Assembly (NCBI GenBank): GCA_002353295.1
Contig: DEJG01000023.1
Coordinates: 1-64,000 of the forward strand
DNA from: Prevotella sp. UBA2754
GTDB lineage: Bacteria; Bacteroidota; Bacteroidia; Bacteroidales; Bacteroidaceae
Direction of reading: 5' to 3'
DNA length: 64,000 nt
The notes below the pieces were generated by a model. It did not search any database and was not told where the DNA came from. It saw only the letters and a list, made by a program, of their open reading frames with translations. This document shows positions 34,238 through 43,169 of this stretch, one piece after another. Position 1 is the stretch's first letter, and the number at the start of each line of letters is the position of its first letter. Made by a program: the position numbers and the translations under genes.

Positions 34238-35395
34238 ATGAAATTATTCGATGTGTATCCCCTGTTCGACGTAAACATTGTAAGAGGACAAGGATGTAGC
34301 GTTTGGGATGACAAAGGCCAGGAATATCTGGACCTCTATGGCGGACATGCAGTGATCTCGATAGGTCACTCCCACCCCCATTATATCAAGAAAGTAACGG
34401 AGCAGTTGAACAAAATTGGTTTCTATTCGAACTCCGTGATTAATAAGTTACAACAGGAACTGGCTGAACGTCTGGGCCGTATCAGCGGTTATAACGACTA
34501 TCAGTTGTTTCTCATCAACAGCGGTGCTGAGGCTAACGAGAACGCACTGAAGCTCGCCTCGTTCACCAACGGTCGCACTCGTGTGCTCTCAGCTGAAAAA
34601 GCTTTCCATGGACGTACCTCACTGGCTGTTGAGGTGACCAACAACCCCAAAATTATCGCCCCTATCAACAATAACGGGCATGTAACCTATTTGCCTTTGA
34701 ACGACCTGCAAGCATGGGAGCAGGAGTTGCAGAAAGGTGATGTGTGTGCCGTCATCCTGGAATGCATTCAGGGTGTGGGCGGCATCAAACTAGCTACCCC
34801 TGAGTTTGCACAGGGACTGCAAAAACTCTGTAAGCAACACAACACCATATTGATTTGTGACGAGATACAGTGCGGCTATGGCCGAAGCGGACGGTTCTTT
34901 GCCCACCAATGGTTAGGTATTAAGCCCGATATGATAACGGTGGCGAAAGGCATTGCCAACGGCTTCCCAATGGCTGCTGTACTGATTGCACCTGAGTTCG
35001 AACCTGTCTACGGACAGCTGGGTACCACCTTCGGAGGTAATCATCTGGCATGTGCCGCAGCACTGGCAGTGCTCGATGTCTTTGAGGAAGAAGGACTGGT
35101 GGAGAATGCCCGTGAGGTGGGTGAATACCTGATGGAAGGCATCCGTTCTCTTCGTCGCGATAACATCGCGACATACGGGACACATATCACTGATGTGAGA
35201 GGGCGAGGCCTGATGATTGGCATCGACCTAGATGTGCCTCATAAGGATGTTAGACAACCATTGATTTATCAGGAGCACTGTTTTACAGGCTGTGCCGGTC
35301 AGAACACCCTGAGACTGTTACCCCCGTTGTGTTTGACAAAAACTGAAGTAGACATATTTATAGAGAAATTAAAGAAAGTATTAGCAACATTATGA
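34238..35395 (+). CDS. argD: acetylornithine (or succinylornithine) aminotransferase
   Basis: The 385-residue PLP enzyme is of the class III aminotransferase family. It shows the N-terminal GHSHPHY, the substrate/PLP region NSGAEANENALK (94-105), DEIQCGYGRSG (209-219) and the PLP-binding Lys237 in TVAKGIANGFP. It converts the acyl-glutamate semialdehyde to acyl-ornithine. It overlaps proC by 4 nt. A truncated copy of its first 106 codons lies at 27759. Confidence 0.95.
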   Translation: MKLFDVYPLFDVNIVRGQGCSVWDDKGQEYLDLYGGHAVISIGHSHPHYIKKVTEQLNKIGFYSNSVINKLQQELAERLGRISGYNDYQLFLINSGAEANENALKLASFTNGRTRVLSAEKAFHGRTSLAVEVTNNPKIIAPINNNGHVTYLPLNDLQAWEQELQKGDVCAVILECIQGVGGIKLATPEFAQGLQKLCKQHNTILICDEIQCGYGRSGRFFAHQWLGIKPDMITVAKGIANGFPMAAVLIAPEFEPVYGQLGTTFGGNHLACAAALAVLDVFEEEGLVENAREVGEYLMEGIRSLRRDNIATYGTHITDVRGRGLMIGIDLDVPHKDVRQPLIYQEHCFTGCAGQNTLRLLPPLCLTKTEVDIFIEKLKKVLATL

Positions 35396-36174
35396 AAATA
35401 GCAATGATTGGAGCCGGCGCTATGGGTGGCGCTACGGTAGAAGGACTCATCAAGGCTGCCTACGTCAAGACAGAAGACATCACAGTGGCTGATCCGTCAG
35501 AGCTGGTGGTAGAGAAATTTGCCCAGCAGGGTGTATCAGTGACCACCGACAATCAGGCAGCAGCACAGGACGCCGACATCGTCTGTGTCTGTGTGAAACC
35601 TTGGTTAGTGGAGCAAGTGCTGAAAGGTATCAAGGATGTACTGAATCCTCAGAAGCAAATACTCATTGTGATTGCTGCAGGTGTACCATCTGCCAAAATC
35701 AAGGAGTGGTTGCCCGATTGCCCACCGTTGTTCCTGGTGATTCCTAATATCGCTATCGCCCAGTTGGCTTCGATGACGTTTGTGGCTCCTGCTGTTGCGA
35801 CGGAATCGCAACACACAGGACGAGTGAAGGAACTGTTCGACACGATGGGGCAGACCATCATCACGGACGAACAGCACCTGGCAGCAGGCACTACCCTCGC
35901 CTCCTGTGGCATAGCCTATGCCATGCGTTATATCCGCGCAGCCGCTGAAGGTGGTGTGGAACTCGGCTTTAAGGCTGATGATGCCAAGAAGATCGTGATG
36001 CAGACCATGAAGGGAGCTGTAGAACTGCTGGAGGCCAGCGGCTTACACCCGGAAGCTGCTATCGACTTGGTAACAACTCCTGGCGGTGTGACCATCAAAG
36101 GGTTAAACGAGATGGAACATGCCGGATTTACCTCAGCCGTAATTAGGGGACTGAAAGCGGGAGCGAAAAATTGA
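35392..36174 (+). CDS. proC: pyrroline-5-carboxylate reductase
   Basis: The 260-residue protein has the N-terminal dinucleotide-binding motif MIGAGAMGGAT and the C-terminal family signature region (VTTPGGVTIKGLNEMEHAGF) that holds conserved substrate contacts. It performs the last step of proline synthesis, reducing pyrroline-5-carboxylate with NAD(P)H. Translation is coupled to argD (ATGA overlap). It is followed by an A/G-rich tandem repeat (about 36165-36200) in the gap before the XRE gene. Confidence 0.95.
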   Translation: MKIAMIGAGAMGGATVEGLIKAAYVKTEDITVADPSELVVEKFAQQGVSVTTDNQAAAQDADIVCVCVKPWLVEQVLKGIKDVLNPQKQILIVIAAGVPSAKIKEWLPDCPPLFLVIPNIAIAQLASMTFVAPAVATESQHTGRVKELFDTMGQTIITDEQHLAAGTTLASCGIAYAMRYIRAAAEGGVELGFKADDAKKIVMQTMKGAVELLEASGLHPEAAIDLVTTPGGVTIKGLNEMEHAGFTSAVIRGLKAGAKN

Positions 36175-36203
36175 AAAATTGAAGAATTGAAGAATTGAAG
36201 TAT

Positions 36204-36761
36204 ATGGACGAACAATTGAAACAGATAGGCGAGAGACTAAGAGGTCTGCGCGACGTGTTGGACATCCCAGTGAGCGAGATGGCTGAGACTATCGGCATCT
36301 CCAACGAGAAGTATGAGAAGATTGAGGCCGGCGAGTTGGATATCACCATCTCAAACCTGATGAAGATTGCCCGTAAATATGGGGTCTCAACAGAAGAGCT
36401 AATCTTCGCCGAAGCACCACACATGAAGTCATACTATGTGACGCGCAAAGGACAAGGCATGTCGATAGAGCGTACCAAGGCCTACAAATATCAGTCGCTG
36501 GTGGGTGGTTTCATGAATCATAAGGCCGACGTTTTCATCGTAACCGTAGAACCTAAGCCAGGAGCTCGCACTATCTATAAGAACACCCATGCAGGTCAGG
36601 AGTTCAACATGGTGCTGGAGGGCTCTATGGAATTGTACATCGGTGGTAAGACCATTGTGCTGGAAGAAGGTGACTCGATATACTTCGACTCCACCAAGCC
36701 TCACGGCATGCTGGCTATCGGCAATAAAGCAGTAAAGTTCCTGGCATTTACAGTGGAGTAG
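36204..36761 (+). CDS. XRE-family regulator with C-terminal cupin domain
   Basis: I start at ATG 36204 rather than a TTG three codons upstream. The 185-residue protein has an N-terminal lambda-repressor-like helix-turn-helix (RLRGLRDVLDIPVSEMAETI, then SNEKYEKIEAGE) and a C-terminal cupin barrel (GARTIYKNTHAGQEFNMVLE ... LYIGGKTIVLEEGDSIYFD). Such proteins sense small molecules through the cupin. Being directly upstream of the acyl-CoA synthetase gene, it probably regulates that gene or the operon. Confidence 0.88.
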   Translation: MDEQLKQIGERLRGLRDVLDIPVSEMAETIGISNEKYEKIEAGELDITISNLMKIARKYGVSTEELIFAEAPHMKSYYVTRKGQGMSIERTKAYKYQSLVGGFMNHKADVFIVTVEPKPGARTIYKNTHAGQEFNMVLEGSMELYIGGKTIVLEEGDSIYFDSTKPHGMLAIGNKAVKFLAFTVE

Positions 36762-36801
36762 AATAAAAGGGAAAAGGTAAAAAGGTAAAAAAAGGAAAAA
36801 G

Positions 36802-38466
36802 ATGATAGAGAGATTCTTAAAACAGACAACCTTCACATCGGTGGAGGATTATAATAAAAACCTGAAGTTCATCATCCCAGAGAACTTCAATTTCGCTTAC
36901 GACGTGATGGACGAGTGGGCAAAGGAAAAACCTGAAGGACTGGCTCTGCTATGGACCAATGACCAGGGAGAGGAAATTCGCACCACCTTTGCAGAATTAA
37001 AAGAGCAGACCGACCAAGCTGCCTCGTATCTACAGACACTGGGCATCGGTAAGAACGACCCCGTGATGCTGATACTGAAGCGCCGTTATGAGTGGTGGGT
37101 GGTGATGCTGGCCCTGCATAAGATTGGTGCCATTGTGATTCCTGCTACCCACATGCTGACCAAGCACGACATTGTATATCGCAATACCCGTGCCAGTGTA
37201 AAGGCCATCATCTGTGTGGACGATGCCTACGTAGTGAGCCAGATACAGGCTGCTATGGCGGAGAGTCCTACGGTGAAGCAATATATCACTATCACGGACC
37301 ATGGGAAACCCATCCCTGATGGATTCCACGACTGGCAGACGGAATGGAAGCAGGCTCCTAAGTTCCAGCGCCCTGGGTTTGTCAATAACAATGATGACAC
37401 CATGCTGATGTACTTTACCTCAGGTACCAGTGGCGAACCTAAGATGGTCGCTCATGACTACCTCTATGCAATGGGGCACCTGACAACAGGTGTTTTCTGG
37501 CACAATCTGCACGAAGGGTCGCTACACCTGACGGTGGCTGATACAGGATGGGGCAAGGCTGTATGGGGCAAGTTCTACGGGCAATGGTTTGCCGGTGCTA
37601 CCGTTTTCGTATTTGACCACGAGAAATTCAATGCCGACACGCTGTTGCGCCAAATAGAGAAATACAAGGTGACTTCGTTCTGTGCACCTCCTACCATCTA
37701 TCGCTTCATGATTCGTGAAGACCTATCGAAATACGACCTCTCCTCATTAGAATACTGTACCACTGCCGGTGAGGCTTTGAACCCTGCCGTCTTCGATAAG
37801 TTCAAAGAAAAAACCGGTATCCAGATGATGGAAGGTTTCGGCCAGACAGAGACCACCATGACGCTGGGCACCTTCCCATGGATGCAACCCAAGCCAGGCA
37901 GTATGGGTATCCCCAATGCCCAATACAACATCGATCTGGTGCGTGCCGACGGAACATCGTGCGAGGATGGTGAGAAAGGCGAGATTGTAGTACGAGTAGG
38001 TGACAAGAAACCCATCGGACTCTTCAAGGAATACTATCGTGACGCCGAACTCACCAAGGAGGCTTGGCACGATGGTATTTATCATACAGGAGACATGGCT
38101 TGGCGCGATGAAGACGGCTACTACTGGTTTGAAGGCCGTATTGATGATGTAATTAAGAGTTCGGGTTACCGCATTGGTCCGTTTGAAGTGGAAAGTGCCC
38201 TGATGACCCATCCTGCTGTCGTGGAATGCGCCATCACCGGTGTACCCGATGATATCCGAGGCATGGTGGTAAAAGCAACTGTTGTACTGGGTAAGGAATG
38301 GAAAGACAAGGCAGGTGACGACCTCGTAAAGGAACTCCAGCAGCATGTCAAGAAAGAAACCGCCCCCTACAAGTATCCGCGTATCGTGGAGTTTGTAGAT
38401 GAATTGCCTAAGACCATCTCAGGCAAGATTCGCCGAGTGGAGATTCGCCAAAAGGATGCCAAATGA
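36802..38466 (+). CDS. AMP-forming acyl-CoA synthetase (acetyl/medium-chain type)
   Basis: The 554-residue adenylate-forming enzyme has the AMP-binding P-loop YFTSGTSGEPKMV, the GEALNPAVF and MEGFGQTETT motifs, and the late YHTGDMAWRDEDGYYWFEGR and DDVIKSSGYRIGPFEVE with the catalytic lysine in PKTISGKIRR near the C-terminus. It is shorter than ordinary acetyl-CoA synthetase (about 650 residues) and resembles medium-chain or aryl acyl-CoA ligases; the substrate is uncertain. It follows the cupin regulator and overlaps proB by 4 nt. Confidence 0.85.
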   Translation: MIERFLKQTTFTSVEDYNKNLKFIIPENFNFAYDVMDEWAKEKPEGLALLWTNDQGEEIRTTFAELKEQTDQAASYLQTLGIGKNDPVMLILKRRYEWWVVMLALHKIGAIVIPATHMLTKHDIVYRNTRASVKAIICVDDAYVVSQIQAAMAESPTVKQYITITDHGKPIPDGFHDWQTEWKQAPKFQRPGFVNNNDDTMLMYFTSGTSGEPKMVAHDYLYAMGHLTTGVFWHNLHEGSLHLTVADTGWGKAVWGKFYGQWFAGATVFVFDHEKFNADTLLRQIEKYKVTSFCAPPTIYRFMIREDLSKYDLSSLEYCTTAGEALNPAVFDKFKEKTGIQMMEGFGQTETTMTLGTFPWMQPKPGSMGIPNAQYNIDLVRADGTSCEDGEKGEIVVRVGDKKPIGLFKEYYRDAELTKEAWHDGIYHTGDMAWRDEDGYYWFEGRIDDVIKSSGYRIGPFEVESALMTHPAVVECAITGVPDDIRGMVVKATVVLGKEWKDKAGDDLVKELQQHVKKETAPYKYPRIVEFVDELPKTISGKIRRVEIRQKDAK

Positions 38467-39233
38467 AACAAAGAATTGTAGTAAAAGTCGGTTCAAATGT
38501 ACTGACCCGAGACGACGGAAAACTGGATGTGACCCGCATGTCGGCATTGGTTGACCAAATAGCCTGGCTGAAGCGTAATGACTACGAAGTCATTCTTGTT
38601 TCATCGGGTGCTGTTGCCTGTGGCAGACGCGAGTTGAAAGTTGATCATTCACTCGACTCTGTAGAACAACGCCAGCTTTATTCTGCCTTGGGGCAGGTCA
38701 AACTCATCGGACTCTATTACGACCTGTTCCGTGAGTTCCATATCCATGTGGGACAAGTACTCACCATGAAGGAGAACTTCCAACCAGGCGAACAGTATGA
38801 GAACCAGCGTGCCTGCATGAAGGTGATGTTGGAAAACGGTGTACTCCCCATTGTCAATGAGAACGATACCGTCAGCGTTACTGAGCTGATGTTTACGGAT
38901 AACGATGAGCTCTCTGGGCTCATCGCCCAGATGATGAAAGCCGATACGCTCATCCTGCTCTCCAATATCGACGGCATCTATACCGGCCATCCAGACGATC
39001 CACAGTCGCAACTCATCAAAACCGTTGAAAAAGGAGCCGACCTGAGCCAATATATCCAAGCAGAGAAAAGTGCCTTCGGGCGTGGCGGTATGCACTCGAA
39101 ATACACCACTGCCAACAAACTATCACAGGAGGGTATTCGTGTGATAATTGCCAACGGTAAACGCGACAATATTCTCATCGACCTATTGGAGCATCCGCAG
39201 GAAACACCACATACAGAATTTATACCGAAATAA
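38463..39233 (+). CDS. proB: glutamate 5-kinase without PUA domain
   Basis: The 256-residue amino-acid kinase has the N-terminal VKVGSNVLT and VSSGAVACGRREL motifs, NENDTVSVTE, the ADTLILLSNIDGIYTGHP block and the GRGGMHSK segment. It phosphorylates glutamate for proline synthesis. The PUA domain found on longer ProB proteins (about 367 residues in E. coli) is absent; the short form is known in many bacteria. Its start overlaps the synthetase gene by 4 nt, and proA follows directly. Confidence 0.93.
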   Translation: MKQRIVVKVGSNVLTRDDGKLDVTRMSALVDQIAWLKRNDYEVILVSSGAVACGRRELKVDHSLDSVEQRQLYSALGQVKLIGLYYDLFREFHIHVGQVLTMKENFQPGEQYENQRACMKVMLENGVLPIVNENDTVSVTELMFTDNDELSGLIAQMMKADTLILLSNIDGIYTGHPDDPQSQLIKTVEKGADLSQYIQAEKSAFGRGGMHSKYTTANKLSQEGIRVIIANGKRDNILIDLLEHPQETPHTEFIPK

Positions 39234-39234
39234 T

Positions 39235-40482
39235 ATGAACCTGACTGAGACCTTTAAAAAAGTAAAGACCGCCAGCAAAAGTCTAGCCCTGCTGACTGAC
39301 GAAAAACGGAATGAAATCCTAATGGCGGTAGCTGAAGCCATCGTGGATTACAAAGAACGCATCCTTGCTGCCAACGAGAAAGATTTGGCAAAGATGGATA
39401 TCAAAAACCCACTTTATGACCGTCTGCAATTAACAGTAAAACGGTTGGATGACATCGCTGCTGACATGCGGAATGTAGCTTCACTGCCTACCCCCTTAGG
39501 TCACATCACTAAACAAAAGACGCTACCTAACGGTTTGCGTCTCTGTAGGGTGTCAGTACCTTTTGGTGTGATTGGTATGATTTATGAAGCTCGCCCCAAC
39601 GTGACATTCGATGTCTTTTCCCTCTGTTTTAAAAGTGGTAATGCCTGTGTGCTGAAAGGCGGTTCTGATGCTGATTTGTCTAATCAGGAGTCTGTAGAAC
39701 TGATTCATGAAGTTCTAGAGCGTTATGGTGTCAACCCCGATGTGGTTACTCTACTGCCTGCCACCCACGAGGCTACAGGTGAGATGTTGAATGCCGTTGG
39801 TTATATTGACCTCTGCATTCCCCGTGGAGGCCGCCGACTGATTGACTTCGTGCGCACCACAGCCCGCATCCCCGTAATTGAAACAGGAGCCGGTGTCGTC
39901 AATACCTATTTCGACCAGGATGCCGACCTGAATATGGGTAAGGCTATTATCTGCAATGCAAAAACTCGTAGAGTAAGCGTTTGCAATGCTCTTGACTGTC
40001 TAATTCTGCACGAGAAGAGATTGGGAGACCTGATAGAATTGGTACAGCCTCTGCTGAAACATAAAGTTACTATCTATGCTGATGCGCCAGCGTATCAGAT
40101 ACTGACGGGCCACTATCCAGAGATACTTTTGCAGGCAGCCACCTACGATTCTTTCGGTACGGAATTTATGGATTATAAGATGGCCATCAAGACGGTATCC
40201 TCACTGGAAGAGGCTCTGCAACACATCGACCAATACGGTTCCGGACATAGCGAGGCCATCATCACCCAGAACGAAGCAACTGCCCGTAAGTTCCAGCAGC
40301 ATGTAGATGCTGCCTGCGTCTATTGGAATGCGCCCACTTCGTTTACAGACGGTGCCCAATTCGGTTTGGGCGCCGAAATTGGCATCTCCACCCAGAAACT
40401 CGGTCCTCGCGGTCCGATGGCTTTAGAGGAAATCACCACTTATAAATGGTTGATTGAAGGAGAAGGACAGGTGAGGAGTTAA
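39235..40482 (+). CDS. proA: gamma-glutamyl phosphate reductase
   Basis: I start at ATG 39235, right after the proB stop; an in-frame extension into proB is unsupported. The 415-residue protein is an aldehyde-dehydrogenase relative with GVIGMIYEARPNVTFD, KGGSDA, the LCIPRGGRRLIDF segment and the catalytic cysteine in TRRVSVCNALDCLI. It reduces glutamyl phosphate to the semialdehyde. The gap to the next gene (40483-40534) is a run of GTAAGAA-like units. Confidence 0.95.
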   Translation: MNLTETFKKVKTASKSLALLTDEKRNEILMAVAEAIVDYKERILAANEKDLAKMDIKNPLYDRLQLTVKRLDDIAADMRNVASLPTPLGHITKQKTLPNGLRLCRVSVPFGVIGMIYEARPNVTFDVFSLCFKSGNACVLKGGSDADLSNQESVELIHEVLERYGVNPDVVTLLPATHEATGEMLNAVGYIDLCIPRGGRRLIDFVRTTARIPVIETGAGVVNTYFDQDADLNMGKAIICNAKTRRVSVCNALDCLILHEKRLGDLIELVQPLLKHKVTIYADAPAYQILTGHYPEILLQAATYDSFGTEFMDYKMAIKTVSSLEEALQHIDQYGSGHSEAIITQNEATARKFQQHVDAACVYWNAPTSFTDGAQFGLGAEIGISTQKLGPRGPMALEEITTYKWLIEGEGQVRS

Positions 40483-40534
40483 GAGGTAAGAAGTAAGAAG
40501 TAAAAGGTAAGAATTACGAAATAAGAGGTACATC

Positions 40535-41506
40535 ATGCAAACATTTATCAATGTAGAAGATATCGGCCCACTGGAGAAAGCACTGGCTGAGGCCCAAGAA
40601 ATTAAGAACGACCGTTTCAAATATCAGCATCTGGGTAAGAACAAGACCCTGATGATGATTTTCTTCAATAATTCACTACGTACGCGCCTTTCTACTCAGA
40701 AAGCCGCCATGAACCTCGGCATGAATGTCATCGTATTGGATGTGAATGCCGGTGCCTGGAAGTTAGAGACAGAACGGGGCGTGATAATGGATGGCGACAA
40801 GAGTGAACACCTGTTGGAAGCCATCCCTGTGATGGGGTGCTATTGTGATATGATCGGCGTCCGTAGCTTTGCCGGACTCACTGACCGTGAGTACGACTAT
40901 GCCGAAACGGTGCTCAACCAGTTTATCAAGTATAGCGGAAAACCTGTCTTCGCCATGGAGACAGCCACCGTACACCCCCTGCAGGCCTTTGCCGACTTGA
41001 TTACTATTGAGGAATATTGGCAAAGCCAGAAGAACCAAAAGCCCAAAGTAGTACTCAGTTGGGCACCTCACTGCCGTGCCTTGCCACAGGCAGTGCCTAA
41101 CTCGTTTGCCCAATGGATGAATGCTGCTGACGTGGACTTCGTAATTACTCACCCTGAAGGTTACGAACTGGATCCGAAATTCGTGGGTAATGCCCACGTG
41201 GAGTACGATCAGAAGAAAGCTTTCGAGGGGGCTGATTTCATTTATGCCAAAAACTGGAGTAATCCCGGTGTAACGAATCCTGCCGACTATGGCAAGATTA
41301 CTTCGAAGGATATGTCGTGGACAGTAGATACCGAACACATGTCGTGGACTAATAATGGTAAATTCATGCACTGTCTGCCCGTGCGCCGTGGATTAATCGT
41401 AACCGACGATGTCATTGAGAGTCCTAATAGCATCGTAATTCCAGAAGCTGCCAATCGTGAAATCAGTTGTTCTGTCGTTATCAAACGTATGCTTGAAGCC
41501 CTATGA
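40535..41506 (+). CDS. argF': N-succinylornithine/N-acetylornithine carbamoyltransferase
   Basis: The 323-residue protein is of the transcarbamylase family, with FFNNSLRTRLST (43-54, carbamoyl-phosphate site), HPLQAFADL (147-155) and HCLPVRRG near the end. From memory it is close in length and sequence to the B. fragilis N-succinylornithine carbamoyltransferase and unlike standard ArgF, which acts on free ornithine. The residue that separates succinyl- from acetyl-ornithine enzymes (Pro90 in B. fragilis, Glu in Xanthomonas AOTCase) falls here on Ser90 in DGDKSEHLLEA, so the substrate is open. It overlaps ltaE by 4 nt. Confidence 0.92.
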   Translation: MQTFINVEDIGPLEKALAEAQEIKNDRFKYQHLGKNKTLMMIFFNNSLRTRLSTQKAAMNLGMNVIVLDVNAGAWKLETERGVIMDGDKSEHLLEAIPVMGCYCDMIGVRSFAGLTDREYDYAETVLNQFIKYSGKPVFAMETATVHPLQAFADLITIEEYWQSQKNQKPKVVLSWAPHCRALPQAVPNSFAQWMNAADVDFVITHPEGYELDPKFVGNAHVEYDQKKAFEGADFIYAKNWSNPGVTNPADYGKITSKDMSWTVDTEHMSWTNNGKFMHCLPVRRGLIVTDDVIESPNSIVIPEAANREISCSVVIKRMLEAL

Positions 41507-42531
41507 TTTCTTTTGAATGCGACTATAATAACGGAGCACATCCTAAAGTGCTTAACAACTTAGTAAAATACAACAACGTCAAGACTACCCCCTATGGTTC
41601 TGACGAATTCAGTGAACGCGCCAAAGAGCGCATCCGTGAAGCTTGCGGCATGCCTAATGCGCAGATTTTTTTCCTAACGGGAGGAACACAGACCAATGCC
41701 ACGACAATCGACTCCATGCTCTATCAGTATGAAGGTGTGATTTGTGTAGAGTCCGGACATATCAATGTACACGAATGCGGTGCTGTAGAGTTTACGGAAC
41801 ATAAGATTATCACCCTACAGGGCAAAAATGGCAAAATGGATTCCAAGGTTCTAGACAAGTATTTGGATGATTTCATGCACGATGGGAATAATGCCCATGC
41901 TGTCTATCCAGGATTGGTGTATATCACTTTCCCCACGGAACTCGGTACTATCTATACTGCTAAGGAACTGGATGAAATCTATCAAGTGTGCCAACGCTAT
42001 GAAATACCCCTCTACATCGACGGAGCCCGACTAGGTTATGGATTGATGGCTGCAGACAATGATATCTCCCTACCTTATTTGGCCCGTCACTGCGATGTGT
42101 TCTATATTGGAGGAACCAAGATTGGTGCCCTCTGTGGCGAAGCTGTAGTGTTTACCAACCGACAGGCACATAAGCATTTCTTCTCTATCCAGAAACAACA
42201 TGGAGCTGTCATTGCCAAAGGAGCGTTGATTGGTTTGCAGTTCGAAGCCCTTTTTACAGACAATCTGTATTTTGATCTCTCACGCCATGCCATCGACATG
42301 GCATTGAAGATGAAAAAGATATTCCAACAGAAAGGTTTCGAGTTCTACATTGATTCTCCAACCAATCAGCAATTCGTGATATTGCCAGATGCGCTGGTGG
42401 AAAAACTTTCAAAACAGATTATATTCACCCACTGGGGTCAAGCCCCTGGGCATCGTACCATTTGTCGTTTCGTAACCAGCTGGGCAACGACGGAGGAAGA
42501 ACTCGAGGAGTTGGAGCAGATTATCTCCTAA
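41503..42531 (+). CDS. ltaE: low-specificity L-threonine aldolase
   Basis: The 342-residue PLP enzyme is of the fold-type I beta-eliminating lyase family, with FLTGGTQTNATTID near the N-terminus, YIDGARLGYGL, and the PLP-binding lysine in YIGGTKIGALCGEA. It cleaves threonine or allo-threonine to glycine and acetaldehyde. It is the last gene of the argD-to-ltaE run (ATGA overlap with argF') and converges on the CYTH gene with a 3-nt gap. Confidence 0.9.
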   Translation: MISFECDYNNGAHPKVLNNLVKYNNVKTTPYGSDEFSERAKERIREACGMPNAQIFFLTGGTQTNATTIDSMLYQYEGVICVESGHINVHECGAVEFTEHKIITLQGKNGKMDSKVLDKYLDDFMHDGNNAHAVYPGLVYITFPTELGTIYTAKELDEIYQVCQRYEIPLYIDGARLGYGLMAADNDISLPYLARHCDVFYIGGTKIGALCGEAVVFTNRQAHKHFFSIQKQHGAVIAKGALIGLQFEALFTDNLYFDLSRHAIDMALKMKKIFQQKGFEFYIDSPTNQQFVILPDALVEKLSKQIIFTHWGQAPGHRTICRFVTSWATTEEELEELEQIIS

Positions 42532-42534
42532 CCC

Positions 42535-43005
42535 CTACCATTTCGTGAAAGGATGCTGGCGAAGTTGACTATTATAATAGCGACGGTCGCCAGTTACTTC
42601 TTTTCCGATAAAACTGGGATTGACGACGGAATCGTCAATCGCACTAAGTTCTACTTCCGCCATGACGAGGCCTGCATTTTCACCGAAGAACTCGTCGACC
42701 TCAAAAATATGATTACCACTGCGAACAAGCCAACGTGTCTTATCAATGATGCCTGGTTCACAGAGCGTCAATAACTGACGAGCATCTTCAAGGGGTATTT
42801 CCTGTTCGAATTCGTAACGCGAAAGTCCTCCATCCAGACTAGGTCCTTTGATGGTGATATAGCCCTTATCATCACGAATACGTATCCTAACGGTACGACC
42901 GCGTTCACTGGTGATATACCCCTGCTGTATATGACTATGACTGAATGACTCCTTTTTGTAGGAGTCATTCAGTACCAAGAATTTACGTTCTATCTCCTGT
43001 GCCAT
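42535..43005 (-). CDS. CYTH-domain protein (triphosphate tunnel metalloenzyme)
   Basis: The 156-residue protein starts with the diagnostic EIERKFLV and carries the alternating charged strands of the CYTH barrel (RTVRIRIRDDKGYITIKGP, then RYEFEQEIP, then RWLVRSGNHIFEVDEF). These enzymes hydrolyse inorganic triphosphate or related polyphosphates; the exact substrate is unknown. Its ATG overlaps the stop of the small membrane protein upstream (TAATG), so the two are co-translated. Confidence 0.9.
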   Translation of the reverse strand: MAQEIERKFLVLNDSYKKESFSHSHIQQGYITSERGRTVRIRIRDDKGYITIKGPSLDGGLSRYEFEQEIPLEDARQLLTLCEPGIIDKTRWLVRSGNHIFEVDEFFGENAGLVMAEVELSAIDDSVVNPSFIGKEVTGDRRYYNSQLRQHPFTKW

Positions 43006-43148
43006 TAGGCCATCGACAGACTAGTTGAAATGGCAAAAATCAGTCCTAATGCAATTAATATACCGATAATCCACATAATCAGATTCTTACCTTTACTCTC
43101 TTGTTTCTTTGCGTAAGCTTCACGCTTTGCTTGTCCTTTTTTACTCAT
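43005..43148 (-). CDS. 47-residue single-pass membrane protein
   Basis: A reading frame of 47 codons plus stop, MSKKGQAKREAYAKKQESKG followed by a hydrophobic helix (LIMWIIGILIALGLIFAI). It has a basic cytoplasmic N-terminus and one transmembrane segment. It sits between prfB and the CYTH gene on the same strand, and its TAA shares two bases with the CYTH ATG. The tight coupling and coherent composition support a real small protein. Function unknown. Confidence 0.7.
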   Translation of the reverse strand: MSKKGQAKREAYAKKQESKGKNLIMWIIGILIALGLIFAISTSLSMA

Positions 43149-43169
43149 AATATTGACTTTTTAGTTAAA

